From Chryseosolibacter sp964393795 (GTDB lineage: Bacteria; Bacteroidota; Bacteroidia; Cytophagales; Cyclobacteriaceae), in assembly GCA_964393795.1 (NCBI GenBank), contig CAYMWA010000005.1, forward strand, positions 1 through 64,000: DNA of 64,000 nt, read 5' to 3'. Of the stretch, positions 36,224-45,619 are shown piece after piece. The translations under genes were made by a program, and so were the position numbers. Within the stretch, counting starts at the first letter, position 1. The number at the start of each line of letters is the position of its first letter. Below the pieces are notes generated by a model. The model was given only the letters and a program-made list of their open reading frames with translations. It was not told the DNA's origin and searched no databases.

Positions 36224-37392
36224 CCGATGAGCAAAAGGCGGCGCTACGCGAATTTTTGGAACACCGGGGACTTTCGTTCAAACCCCTGCAGGATGAAATG
36301 GTTGATCACATGGGCTGTGACCTTGAAGACCGAATGGCGACCGGATTGTCTTTTGAAGAGGCCTGGGATGAATCGATCAGGGAAATACCCGCTAATCATT
36401 TTCAACGCATACAACAAGAAGTTATGGAATCAATCAACAAACGCGTCACCTGGTCACAAGGGCTTTCATTTTTGGCACTTGGACTGATCTTCATCAGTGT
36501 CCTGTTCAAAAAGTTGCACCTGCAGTTTGCTGGGGAAGCCTTACTTTTGTCGTTCGGCTTTATGGGTGGGGCCCTTTTAACCGGATCCCTATCGGGAATT
36601 CGTTTAGGTAAAGGAAGGAAAGGAGCTATCCGGCTGCTTGTCATAATTTCCGGAGTAATTCTTTTGCTGGTCGGCTTCGGTTTCAAGTTGTTGCACTTAC
36701 CGGAAGCAGATCAGTTCATCGTGCTCGCCGTGGCGGTGCTCATTATTTCTTTGTTGATCAATTCGATCTACGTTTTTCAGCATGCATCAGGCGAAGAGAA
36801 TCTCCTTACGTATCTGCATGAAAAATACACGCCGGGCATTGAGCGATTCTTTCTGTTTTTGCTGCTTCCGTTGGTTGTTTATAAGGGAGCGCTCATCCTG
36901 ATGGGGACGAATGATTTTCTGGGAAATATCATGCTGCTCATTGTAATCTTCGGGGCGGGACTTCAATTCATTGCGCTTGCCTGGCGAACCATGGAGAAGG
37001 ACCTTGACAAACGAAGGCCATTGATGCTGATGGCAACGATAGCGTCCTGCCTGTGCCTCGTGCTGCCATTTTTGGGAATGCTTTTACCACAACCGCTTCG
37101 CATTGTATTGGTTGCATTCTTCAGTCCGATAGCAGGCGGATTGGCTTATGCGATGGAGGAGGCGCCGCGAAAGTGGATTCATGCGGTTCCCGTCGCGCTT
37201 GTTATTGTGGTATTTATGGGGTGGGCGCTGATCAAATTGAATGTGATTCCTTCGGCCTCAAGTTGGATGTTCTTTAATATCCCGATGTTAGTATTACTCG
37301 TGGCTGGTCTCTTTGTATCGAAGAAACACGGCGCTGTCCGCGCTTTTATGTTGGTTTCGGTTGCAGGATATCTGCTGGAGTATATGTCGTAG
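36217..37392 (+). CDS. Multi-pass membrane protein co-transcribed with PadR
   Basis: A 391-residue protein. The first 75 residues are a soluble helical domain (LREFLEHRGLSFKPLQDEMVDHMGCDLEDRMATG) like the permease-prefix/DUF1700-type domain found with PadR partners. About nine to ten hydrophobic helices follow, with two segments FKKLHLQFAGEALLL and FKLLHLPEADQFIVL that look like an internal duplication. No transporter motif is recognised. The overlap with padR indicates translational coupling. Function unknown; an envelope-stress or membrane-composition role is only a guess. Confidence 0.82.
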   Translation: MLTDEQKAALREFLEHRGLSFKPLQDEMVDHMGCDLEDRMATGLSFEEAWDESIREIPANHFQRIQQEVMESINKRVTWSQGLSFLALGLIFISVLFKKLHLQFAGEALLLSFGFMGGALLTGSLSGIRLGKGRKGAIRLLVIISGVILLLVGFGFKLLHLPEADQFIVLAVAVLIISLLINSIYVFQHASGEENLLTYLHEKYTPGIERFFLFLLLPLVVYKGALILMGTNDFLGNIMLLIVIFGAGLQFIALAWRTMEKDLDKRRPLMLMATIASCLCLVLPFLGMLLPQPLRIVLVAFFSPIAGGLAYAMEEAPRKWIHAVPVALVIVVFMGWALIKLNVIPSASSWMFFNIPMLVLLVAGLFVSKKHGAVRAFMLVSVAGYLLEYMS

Positions 37393-38178
37393 GCGCCTCC
37401 AGGAATCACGCCAATCAGAAAATGAAATGTTGTTATCTCTGTCGCCCGGTAAGAGAATCATATCCTGGTGGAGATTCGTGTATCGTCTTAAATAAGTTTA
37501 CAGACCTATTTCAGGACTAGACATCTACGAAAACGACAGCCAACATGAATCGTGGGTGCCACCATAAGGTCGTCCCTACGGGACTTTGTGGAATCGGCAC
37601 GATGTGGTGGTTCTACCATACGGTCGTCCTATGGGACTTTGCGGAATTGGCACGACCTTATGGTAGCAAGAAGCATAGTCCAACGCGCACCAAGTCCCGT
37701 AGGGACGACCTTATGTAGTCCTACGCCCAACGCCCTGCGCGCTACGCCCTGAACATGCAATGTGCAACCTGCAACCTGACCCGTCTCACTTTTGAGACGG
37801 CCTCGGCGCGTGTTGCATTATGCGCGTTCTACCATATGGCCGTCCCTACGCGACTTGACGTGTGCTGCATCGCGCGGGAGGCTACCATAAGGTCGTCCCG
37901 CTGGGCACTTTGTATTATGTAATGCGCTTATAAGCAATTAATTACGAAAATATCTTTCGGACGATCACCGAGTTGAAAGGATTCAACTTGGTTCTATTTG
38001 AACTCTCTTGAAGAACGAAGTCAATAGCTAATCTGCCGAAAACGCACCACTTTTCAAAGCCATATGATTACAAAACACACCAATTAAATCTTGACAACTG
38101 TCCGGAATGACCGCTGGTTTGTGGTATTTGCACACAAAACGTTTAAGTTTTATCTTTGTTACAGACAATTCCAGAACA
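37393..38178. repeat. Gene-free region with cluster of palindromic interspersed repeats
   Basis: This 786-bp stretch has no supported gene. It contains at least six degenerate copies of ACCATAAGGTCGTCCCTACG followed by GGACTTTG: direct at 37561, 37614, 37830 and 37884, inverted at 37651 and 37691. The core GTCCCTACGGGAC is itself a hairpin. The copies at 37561 and 37651 face each other and could pair over about 100 bp, MITE- or REP-like. A separate 8-bp hairpin CCGTCTCA/TGAGACGG lies at 37781-37800. The last 200 bp before 38179 are AT-richer and should hold the toxin-antitoxin promoter. No transposase is present. Confidence 0.8.
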
Positions 38179-38409
38179 ATGGCGAAACTGACGGTGAACA
38201 TAGAGGACAAGGCGGCCGAACGGAAAGTCAGGGAACTCCTTGATCAACTCCGGTTAAATTATTCCATCGATATTGAGAACGTGACTGATGAGTGGTGGGA
38301 GGACGAACAGTTGGTTCTGGAGTTGGATAGACGTTCGGAGGAATTAAAGACGGGCAGAGACAAGGGCACTTCCTTTTCGGATGTAAAACAGCGACTGCTC
38401 TCAAAATAA
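38179..38409 (+). CDS. Antitoxin of a ParE/RelE-type toxin-antitoxin pair
   Basis: A 76-residue protein, short and acidic in the middle (WWEDEQLVLELDRRSEELKTG). The N-terminus MAKLTVNIEDKAAERKVRELLDQL may form a small dimerisation domain, and the end KGTSFSDVKQRLLSK is typical of small Bacteroidota antitoxins that wrap round ParE-like toxins. The ATG at 38179 is chosen; the open frame upstream to 38107 is not needed. It lies 21 bp before the toxin start. It would neutralise the toxin and probably repress the operon. Confidence 0.8.
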   Translation: MAKLTVNIEDKAAERKVRELLDQLRLNYSIDIENVTDEWWEDEQLVLELDRRSEELKTGRDKGTSFSDVKQRLLSK

Positions 38410-38430
38410 AGCAACAAACCACTCAAAACC

Positions 38431-38730
38431 TTGCCGAATACCCTTGTCCTTTCCTCCCTTGCGGAGATGGAGTTAAAGGAGTCCTATGACTGGTATGAAG
38501 CCCAACAGCAGGGTCTTGGCGAAAGGTTTCTTTCCTACGTCGAAGATTCAATTGCCTCCATCTCTAATCATCCAGAATCATATCCGGTAAAAGTGGGCCC
38601 CTATCGCCAATATGTGGTCGCCGTGTTTCCCTTTGTTATTGTTTATGAGTTCGTCCCCGATAAGAGACTTGTATACATTCTGCATGTATTTCACACGAGT
38701 CAAAAGCCTGACAAAAAGTTAAGGAAGTAA
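38431..38730 (+). CDS. ParE/RelE-superfamily toxin
   Basis: A 99-residue basic protein of the RelE/ParE fold: LSSLAEMELKESYDWYEAQQQGLGERFLSYVEDSI is the family N-terminal pattern and FPFVIVYEFVPDKRLVYILHVFHTSQKP the C-terminal beta sheet. The start is TTG; the first ATG inside (38467) would remove the conserved first strand, so the TTG is likely real and may keep toxin synthesis low. It lies directly after the antitoxin. Targets are either gyrase (ParE) or ribosome-bound mRNA (RelE); the sequence does not settle which. Confidence 0.88.
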   Translation: MPNTLVLSSLAEMELKESYDWYEAQQQGLGERFLSYVEDSIASISNHPESYPVKVGPYRQYVVAVFPFVIVYEFVPDKRLVYILHVFHTSQKPDKKLRK

Positions 38731-38937
38731 GGAGACTACACCTAATTTTCACATAGCATTGTATCAAACTCCACGTGCAGTTGGGTAGATCCGTTATGAT
38801 CTAATATTAGTTGCATCTCTGAAAAATAAAGGAAATTTGCCCATGGGCAAGGTCAGTTCATTAATTACACATTGTTATTGCCCCTTTTTTTCGCTACCTA
38901 AGCACTGTGATTTTCGCCTTGAATTAATTAAATCCGA

Positions 38938-41583
38938 ATGCTAAGACTCAGCCCATTCCTATGCCTGCTGTTGGCCATCAGCGGTTGTACGGCAATTAAC
39001 GACAACTGCGAAATCGCAGACGCCGCCGAAGCGATGAAGATCTCCGATTCGCTTGCGACGAAATTGAACTGGCCAGAAAACCTGAACATCACCTATTTCG
39101 CCGGGCCTGCCGTTACGCCAAGTCCGGCGTGCCTGGCAGTCGCCGCCAGCGGTGAAGTCTTCGTCGGTGTTGACATGATTGGTTCATTGGGGAAGACGCC
39201 GGGAAAGGGCGCGATCATCAAACTGATTGACTGCAATAACGACGGCGTAGCTGACCGCCATACTGAATTTGCCAAGGTCGATAATCCGCGCGGCATCATC
39301 GCGCTCGACGATCGCGTTTTTGTATTGCATACTACTTTCTCGGAGGAAACAGGAATCGCCAGTGGTATGGACCTCGTTGTGTTCAGCGATGTGGATAACG
39401 ACGGCGTTGCCGATGGTCGTCCCGAACTACTCATTCAGGGCATCAGCAATCCCAAATTTATTCAGAGCCGTGGAACGGATCATGCAACCAACGGCATCCG
39501 CATGGGCATCGACGGCTGGATATACATCGCGGTGGGTGACTTCGGATTCCATGATGCGGTTGACCGCGACGGAACGAAACTGACCATGCTCGGCGGCGGC
39601 ATTGTGCGCGTGCGACCCGACGGTACGGAGATGGAAGTCTATTCGCACGGCATGCGGAATATCTACGATGTGGCGATCGATCCATACATGAACATCTTTA
39701 CGCGCGGCAATACGAACGACGGCGGAGGATGGAATGTGCGATTCAGCCATCAGATACAATCCGGGGAATATGGATACCCCGTACTGTTCAAACGCTTTAC
39801 CAATGAGATCATCCCCGCACTTATCGATGTAGGGGGCGGGTCGGGCACAGGATCGCTGTTTATGGACGATCCCAACTGGCCCGATGAATACAACCGTGTT
39901 CCCATGATGGCGGATTGGGGAAGAAGCAAACTGTATATCCACCGCGTAACGCCTGATCATGCAAGCTTCACCCAGCAACAGGAAGAATTTCTTACGCTGC
40001 CGCAGATCACTGACCTTGATGTCGATGGATCGGGCCGGCTTTTCCTTTCCGCCTGGGACGGTGCCGGCTACAAAGGCGATTCGAGCAAGGGCTTTGTTGT
40101 GCGTGCTGTACCTGAACAATGGCAATACAAACCATTTCCCAATATCGGCGAGGCCAGCGTCGACGAGTTGGTGCTGATGCTGCAATCCGATGCCGCCGTC
40201 GCACGGCTGCAGGCGCAACAGGAACTCATTTCTCGCCCAACCGGTGAGACGACTGAGAAAGTATGGGCGGTTGCTCTTAATCAGGATGTATCACTCGACA
40301 AGCGGGTTGCTGCGATTTTTACCTACGCTCAAATTGCCGGTGAAAAAGCCATTGACAATCTTGTTACGCTGACGGCTCAACAGGATGTAAGGGAGTTTGC
40401 CCTCCGCGCACTTGCTGACCGCAAGAAATTTGCTGAGCAGGTGCCGACTGCACCATTTGTGAAAGGACTCCATGACAGTGATGCGCGTGTCCGCGTGGCG
40501 GCTGCGATCGGCCTGGGCCGGTTGGGCAAACCCGAGGCCGCACAAGCATTGTTGACAGTACAAGTTCCGCCGTCGTTTGCTGCGCCGGAAAAAGGAGATG
40601 AAGGACCTCATGCTACACCCAATGCTTCCGTAATTCCTGCACATGTTGCTGTGCATGCACTGGTGGCGCTTAACGCGGTTGATGCGTGTGTCGACGCGGT
40701 CAAATCAGATCAGTCAAAGCTGGCACTTTGGGCTTTGTCTTACATGCATGACAAACGAGCGGTCGATGGATTGATAGACGCTTACAACGAGACCACTGAT
40801 GCAAATTTTAAGGCGGCCCTTTTGACCACGCTCTCTCGCCTTTATCAAAAAGAAGCGCCCTATGATGCCTCCTGGTGGTGGGGTACCCGACCGGACACGC
40901 GGGGTCCATATTATAACCCGGTGGAATGGGAGGCGTCGTCTACGATTAAGAATTTCCTTGTAGCGGAATGGCGGAAGTCTTCGCACGCTGGAAAGCAATT
41001 GTTTGCCGACCTAAATGGCAGCCACCGGATGGGAATCGCGATGTTCGGCGGCGCTGAACCGATTATCCTCTATGAAGAGCGCGCGATTGACCTGGATCAG
41101 ATCAGAAGCAAAAAAGGCATGGTTGGTTCGCATTCTATCGAAGATGTGATGCTCGCACTGGACGACATCAAGGGAGATGTGGCAGTTGGGAGAGGGCTTT
41201 TCAGAAAGCAGGGATGTTCGGCCTGTCACAGCCTCTCGACGGATGAAGTGATGAAGGGACCGTTTATGGGGCAAATAGGATCGATTATGTCAAAGGAACA
41301 GATTGCAGAATCTATTCTCAAACCCAATGCGTCCATCTCCCAGGGATTCGCATCGGTGCAAATCAAAACAAAGGACAACAACAATTATACAGGCTTTGTG
41401 TCACAGGAGTCGGTCGATCAGGTGGTGATCCGAAGCATAACCGGTGCGGTCTCTGTGATAAAAACGAGGGATATCGTTACGCGAAAGGAGTTGGAGAATT
41501 CGATGATGCCTGTGGGACTTGCGAATTCACTATCGTTTGAAGAGTTCGCGTCGTTGGTTGCATTTTTGTCGGAACAAAAGTAG
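38938..41583 (+). CDS. PVC-type membrane-bound dehydrogenase / cytochrome c lipoprotein (second copy)
   Basis: An 881-residue lipoprotein (LLLAISGC, Cys17). The beta-propeller dehydrogenase-like domain (about 45-400) carries two EF-hand-like loops, DCNNDGVAD and DVDNDGVAD, and the blocks GIRMGIDGWIYIAVGDFG and RNIYDVAIDP. HEAT-like repeats follow (about 400-640), then one heme site CSACH (Cys760, Cys763, His764). It is shorter than the copy at 3.8 kb and lacks its C-terminal beta extension. It probably oxidises a sugar or alcohol in the periplasm and passes electrons to the respiratory chain. The amidohydrolase gene follows within 18 bp. Confidence 0.87.
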   Translation: MLRLSPFLCLLLAISGCTAINDNCEIADAAEAMKISDSLATKLNWPENLNITYFAGPAVTPSPACLAVAASGEVFVGVDMIGSLGKTPGKGAIIKLIDCNNDGVADRHTEFAKVDNPRGIIALDDRVFVLHTTFSEETGIASGMDLVVFSDVDNDGVADGRPELLIQGISNPKFIQSRGTDHATNGIRMGIDGWIYIAVGDFGFHDAVDRDGTKLTMLGGGIVRVRPDGTEMEVYSHGMRNIYDVAIDPYMNIFTRGNTNDGGGWNVRFSHQIQSGEYGYPVLFKRFTNEIIPALIDVGGGSGTGSLFMDDPNWPDEYNRVPMMADWGRSKLYIHRVTPDHASFTQQQEEFLTLPQITDLDVDGSGRLFLSAWDGAGYKGDSSKGFVVRAVPEQWQYKPFPNIGEASVDELVLMLQSDAAVARLQAQQELISRPTGETTEKVWAVALNQDVSLDKRVAAIFTYAQIAGEKAIDNLVTLTAQQDVREFALRALADRKKFAEQVPTAPFVKGLHDSDARVRVAAAIGLGRLGKPEAAQALLTVQVPPSFAAPEKGDEGPHATPNASVIPAHVAVHALVALNAVDACVDAVKSDQSKLALWALSYMHDKRAVDGLIDAYNETTDANFKAALLTTLSRLYQKEAPYDASWWWGTRPDTRGPYYNPVEWEASSTIKNFLVAEWRKSSHAGKQLFADLNGSHRMGIAMFGGAEPIILYEERAIDLDQIRSKKGMVGSHSIEDVMLALDDIKGDVAVGRGLFRKQGCSACHSLSTDEVMKGPFMGQIGSIMSKEQIAESILKPNASISQGFASVQIKTKDNNNYTGFVSQESVDQVVIRSITGAVSVIKTRDIVTRKELENSMMPVGLANSLSFEEFASLVAFLSEQK

Positions 41584-41601
41584 TGAAAGGTGTTTTACGT
41601 T

Positions 41602-42888
41602 ATGAATCATCTGCGTGGCTTATCCGTCGTTGCGCTGGTAGCGCTGGCGGCTTGCAACAGTACCGAAACGTCCGAAGGCGCGTACACGGCCATGGTCGGT
41701 GCGACAATCATCGACGGCAACGGCGGTACGCCGGTGACTGATGGGGTGTTGCTTATTCGCGATGGCCGTGTTGTGGCAATAGGGACCCGCGATCAGGTGA
41801 ATATTCCTGGTGACGCTAAAATATCGGATGTTTCCGGGAAGTTTATCATGCCTGGCATTATCAATGCGCACGGTCACGTAGGCAATACGAAAGGAATCGA
41901 GGGCGGACACTATTCCCGCGAGAATGTACTCGACAACCTCGCCATCTACGCGCGGTATGGCGTGACGACGGTTGTCAGCCTTGGCGACGACGGGAAAGAA
42001 GCCGTTCCGCTGCGTCAGGTGAATGACAGCCTTGCTACAGATCGCGCACGACTCTTCATCGCAGGCGACGTGATCACAGGGAAAACACCTGAAGAAGCAC
42101 GTCAGGTGGTGGACAACAACCACGCTATGGGTGTCGACTTCATGAAGATAAGAGTGGATGATAACCTGGGCAACAGTGAAAAGATGTCGGAAGATGTATA
42201 CCGCGCGGTGATTGACTACAGCCATGAACTCGGATACCGCATTGCCACGCATATGTACTACCTTGAAGATGCGCGAAAACTGCTGGAAGCCGGCACGGAC
42301 CTGATTGCGCATAGCGTCAGGGATATGCCCGTTGATGAGGCGTTCATCACGCTAATTAAAAGAAGGGATGTGGGCTATTGTCCAACGCTGACGCGAGAGG
42401 TGTCGACTTTCGTTTACGGAGATACAGCGGAATTTTTTAGTGATCCCTTTTTTCAACGTGAATATGACAGCGCCACCATTCAGCCGCTTTTGGATCCCGC
42501 ACGTCAACAGCGCATCAGGGACAACCGGAATGCGCAAATCTATAGGCGTCAGCTTCCGCAGGCCATGAAGAACCTCAAGACACTCTCCGATGCCGGTGTG
42601 CCAATAGTTTTTGGCACTGACAGCGGCGTCCCCACCAGGTTCATGGGGTATTTTGAGCACCTTGAGATGGAAATGATGGCGGAGGCAGGCATGATGCCGA
42701 TGGAGATTATCACATCAGCCTCAAAGAGTGCCGCACACTACATGGGACTGCCAAACCTCGGCACGCTGTCACGCGGCAACTGGGCAGACTTTATTGTATT
42801 GGATGCCGATCCGCTACAAGACATACGGAACACAAGAAAAATATCCGCGGTCTATATTGGTGGCGAGGCGTTGCAAGATAAACGGTGA
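41602..42888 (+). CDS. Exported amidohydrolase-family lipoprotein
   Basis: A 428-residue lipoprotein (VALVALAAC, Cys18) of the imidazolonepropionase-like amidohydrolase group. Metal site: His90 and His92 in INAHGH, a candidate bridging Lys in FMKIRVD, His in IATHMYY and IAHSVRD, and the catalytic Asp in VFGTDSGVP. The last part SRGNWADFIVLDADPLQD is a family hallmark. It may cleave a peptide-like, prolyl or cyclic amide bond outside the cytoplasm; the substrate is unknown. The ATG at 41602 is chosen over an upstream GTG (41590). It is co-oriented with and close to the cytochrome gene. Confidence 0.9.
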   Translation: MNHLRGLSVVALVALAACNSTETSEGAYTAMVGATIIDGNGGTPVTDGVLLIRDGRVVAIGTRDQVNIPGDAKISDVSGKFIMPGIINAHGHVGNTKGIEGGHYSRENVLDNLAIYARYGVTTVVSLGDDGKEAVPLRQVNDSLATDRARLFIAGDVITGKTPEEARQVVDNNHAMGVDFMKIRVDDNLGNSEKMSEDVYRAVIDYSHELGYRIATHMYYLEDARKLLEAGTDLIAHSVRDMPVDEAFITLIKRRDVGYCPTLTREVSTFVYGDTAEFFSDPFFQREYDSATIQPLLDPARQQRIRDNRNAQIYRRQLPQAMKNLKTLSDAGVPIVFGTDSGVPTRFMGYFEHLEMEMMAEAGMMPMEIITSASKSAAHYMGLPNLGTLSRGNWADFIVLDADPLQDIRNTRKISAVYIGGEALQDKR

Positions 42889-42895
42889 TGATCAA

Positions 42896-44251
42896 TCAAA
42901 GCGATGCATAAAGATCATTGAACGCTTCCGTCATCGACGGGTGTGTAAAGATCGTGTCCCGTATGAGCCGATAATCCAGTCCCGCGTTCATCGCTATCTG
43001 AATCGTGTTGATCATTTCGCTGGCTTCGGCACAGAATAGCGTACATCCCAGTATCTTGTTTGTGTCGGCATCGACCACACTCTTCAGTAGTCCTTGCGTC
43101 TTATTCAGTATGCGCGCTCTCGGTATGGCAGCAGCCGGTAGTTTCGCCACCTTTACGTTGAGGCCTGCGGCGATAGCTTCCTTCTCGCGCAAGCCGATGT
43201 GCGCGAGGGGTGGCGTAATAAAAACGGAAGAAGCCGTCATTCTTCTTTTTCTTACAGAATCATAGGGTCCGCCCGATAGCTGGTCACGGATGATGCGGAA
43301 ATCATCAAGTGAAATGTAGGTAAACTGCGGCCCGCCGTTGATGTCGCCAACAGCCCAGATATCCTTCACATTGGTTTTCAGTTGATCATCAACTGCTATG
43401 AAGCCACGCACGTCAGTCTTTATCCCGGCAGCTTCAATGTTGAGTCCATCGAGATTAGGCCTGCGCCCCGTTGCGAGCAACACCGCCGATCCTTCGATCG
43501 AGGCAGGAGTTCCATTGACGTCCTTAAAGTGGACGCCAATACCCGTCGTTGAATCGTCAACGCTTTCAATCGTTACGCCATTGATGATGTTGATGCCCTT
43601 ATCAGTCAGGTTTTTGTGAATCAGGTTTGCGATATCCGTGTCTTCTCGTGGTAAGAAGGTTTTTCCCCGGTCGAGCACCGTAACGCTTGAGCCAAATTTG
43701 GCGTACATGTCTGCAAATTCCAGACCGATGAAGCCGGCACCAATGATGATCAGCTTAGAAGGCAATCCTGTCTTTTCCATCAGCGATGCGCTTGTAAACA
43801 CCCTTTGCGAATTATTGATTCCTTTGATGTTCGGTATGAAGGGCGCGGTTCCGGTATTGACAAATATTCGGTCAGCAGTTGCCTGAATTTCTTCGCCCGT
43901 GTCGTTAAGCACAATGCCCACCTCGTGTGGTGACAGGAAGCGCGCGCTGCCCGTTATGATTGTCACAGAAGGAAGTTGATCCAACTTCTTATAGTTTGAT
44001 TGCCGTAGAAAAGCGGTGAGGTCATCCTTTAAAGCAATCGCTTCGGGATAGGGGATGTTTTTTTCCGCGTTGGTGATGAGCGCCTTGCTGGGGATGCAGG
44101 CGATATTGATGCAGGCACCACCATACATCTTTTCAGATCGCTCGATGAGCGCAACTTCTTCCCCTTTCGTCGCCAGCCAGGCCGCCAGCGTCTTTCCGCC
44201 TTTTCCGAAACCGATAATGAGATTGCGATAATGATTCCTGATGTCTTTCAT
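42896..44251 (-). CDS. RclA-like FAD-dependent pyridine nucleotide-disulfide oxidoreductase
   Basis: A 451-residue cytosolic flavoprotein. FAD-binding GFGKGG (14-19), the redox disulfide CINIAC (Cys47, Cys52), the NAD-binding block IIGAGFIGLEFADMYAKFGSSVTVLDRG, the second FAD contact IWAVGDINGG and the C-terminal dimer domain with HPSMTEAFNDLYA are all present. The relatives closest in pattern are RclA (hypochlorite resistance, copper reductase) and mercuric reductase-like proteins. Since no N-terminal HMA domain exists, RclA-like is the better call. It is convergent with the amidohydrolase gene (7 bp between stops) and alone on its strand. A longer start at 44275 is possible. Confidence 0.88.
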   Translation of the reverse strand: MKDIRNHYRNLIIGFGKGGKTLAAWLATKGEEVALIERSEKMYGGACINIACIPSKALITNAEKNIPYPEAIALKDDLTAFLRQSNYKKLDQLPSVTIITGSARFLSPHEVGIVLNDTGEEIQATADRIFVNTGTAPFIPNIKGINNSQRVFTSASLMEKTGLPSKLIIIGAGFIGLEFADMYAKFGSSVTVLDRGKTFLPREDTDIANLIHKNLTDKGINIINGVTIESVDDSTTGIGVHFKDVNGTPASIEGSAVLLATGRRPNLDGLNIEAAGIKTDVRGFIAVDDQLKTNVKDIWAVGDINGGPQFTYISLDDFRIIRDQLSGGPYDSVRKRRMTASSVFITPPLAHIGLREKEAIAAGLNVKVAKLPAAAIPRARILNKTQGLLKSVVDADTNKILGCTLFCAEASEMINTIQIAMNAGLDYRLIRDTIFTHPSMTEAFNDLYASL

Positions 44252-44561
44252 AAGATGCGTTTTGGATGGCGCCATCCCGGCTTTTTCTGGGGCGGTAAAT
44301 GGCTTCGTTCCCAGTAAGTATAAGAGCGCTTAATGTAGGATTTTTTCGTAAAAGAATCCTGTGCGATTGGCCGCGTGCGTGTAGGGACTTGTTTTGCGAT
44401 AGCGGTAGGCCAGCAGGAAAGGATTTAATGGATTATATACGTGGATTTTTTTACCCAATCCAGAGTAGAATGCGTCATTAGGCCTTTTTTGCCCGAATAA
44501 GTGGTAAAATTGCACCCCGGCGGCGCGAGGCCGACGGGCAACATCTAAGGGATAAGGTTCA

Positions 44562-45440
44562 ATGGATAAAAGATTAAAAGGAAGTCTTCTTATTGCGCTG
44601 GGCGCTTCCAGTTATGGTATGCTCGCCACCTTCGTCAAAATCGCTTACAAGGAAGGCTTTACGATAGGGGAGGTGACCATTTCACAGTTCGCGCTTGGCT
44701 TTGCGGGACTTTCAGTCTTGACGTTGTTGAGCCGGCGCTCGGCGCGTGCGCCCGTAAGTGTATCGGGTGAAAAAAGTATTTGGAAGTTGATAGTTGCAGG
44801 TCTTGCGATGGGACTGACAGGCACCAGCTACTACATGGCGGTGAAGTATGTTCCCGTAAGTGTCGGGATTGTCTTGTTGATGCAAGCGGTGTGGATGGGT
44901 GTAGTGCTCGAGATGGTGTTGCATAGAAAAGCGCCCGGCGTTCGCAAGATTGTCGCTACCGTAATCATTCTTGGCGGAACAGCACTTGCTACGCAGCTAC
45001 TGGGTCAATCGGTCGACGTCAACTGGAAGGGTTTTGCATGGGGCATCGTCGCCGCAATGGCCTACACCACATCGATGTATGCCGCCAACCATATCGCATT
45101 GGGATTCCCTCCATTAAAGAGAAGTCTCTACATGATTCTTGGCGGCTTGATCACTGTCGTGGTTATCTTCCATTCTTCATTAACCCACGATTTTTCGCAT
45201 ACTATCATTTTTCGTTGGGGATGGTTGCTCGCTTTGTTCGGCACCATCCTTCCGCCGCTGCTTTTTAATCGTGGAATGCCCCTGACCGGCGTGGGACTCG
45301 GCGCCATTGTCGCGTCAGTCGAAATACCGGTGTCAATTGCCATGGCCCAGTTGCTCCTTGGCGAATCGGTAACTTTTGTGCAATGGGTAGGCGTCGTACT
45401 TATTTTGTTTGCCGTGGCGTTTATGAATATGGGGAAGTAG
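44562..45440 (+). CDS. EamA/DMT-superfamily transporter
   Basis: A 292-residue inner-membrane protein with ten hydrophobic helices arranged as two EamA repeats (LLIALGASSYGMLATFVKIAY; GFAWGIVAAMAYTTSMYAANH). LTGTSYYMAVKYVPVSVGIVLLM and GVGLGAIVASVEIPVSIAMAQLLLGE are typical drug/metabolite exporter segments. Substrate unknown; amino acids or metabolites are usual. It stands alone, divergent from the RclA-like gene across 310 bp with no further clear feature except a weak stem AGGATT/AATCCT at 44337-44360. Confidence 0.9.
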   Translation: MDKRLKGSLLIALGASSYGMLATFVKIAYKEGFTIGEVTISQFALGFAGLSVLTLLSRRSARAPVSVSGEKSIWKLIVAGLAMGLTGTSYYMAVKYVPVSVGIVLLMQAVWMGVVLEMVLHRKAPGVRKIVATVIILGGTALATQLLGQSVDVNWKGFAWGIVAAMAYTTSMYAANHIALGFPPLKRSLYMILGGLITVVVIFHSSLTHDFSHTIIFRWGWLLALFGTILPPLLFNRGMPLTGVGLGAIVASVEIPVSIAMAQLLLGESVTFVQWVGVVLILFAVAFMNMGK

Positions 45441-45619
45441 GCAGATCTTTTTCAATTTCCGCTGGATTTCGCGCTGAACGTTTCTTTGGCAATGCAACAA
45501 GCTCATGCAACAATACAAAACGTATACGTTCACATTTTCTGTCGCGATACTTTGGTTCGAAGTGATATAATTAGTTATCTTCCGATAACGTTTCAGTCTA
45601 GTTTCAACTTTGCATTCTC

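Noticed and set aside
39427..40218. Long - strand reading frame (263 codons) opposite the second PVC cytochrome
   Set aside because: It mirrors a well-supported + strand gene, has no recognisable domain and no sensible operon context; a shadow of codon bias.
42896..44251. Mercuric reductase (merA)
   Set aside because: No N-terminal HMA domain, no C-terminal vicinal Cys pair and no mer genes nearby; RclA-like fits better.
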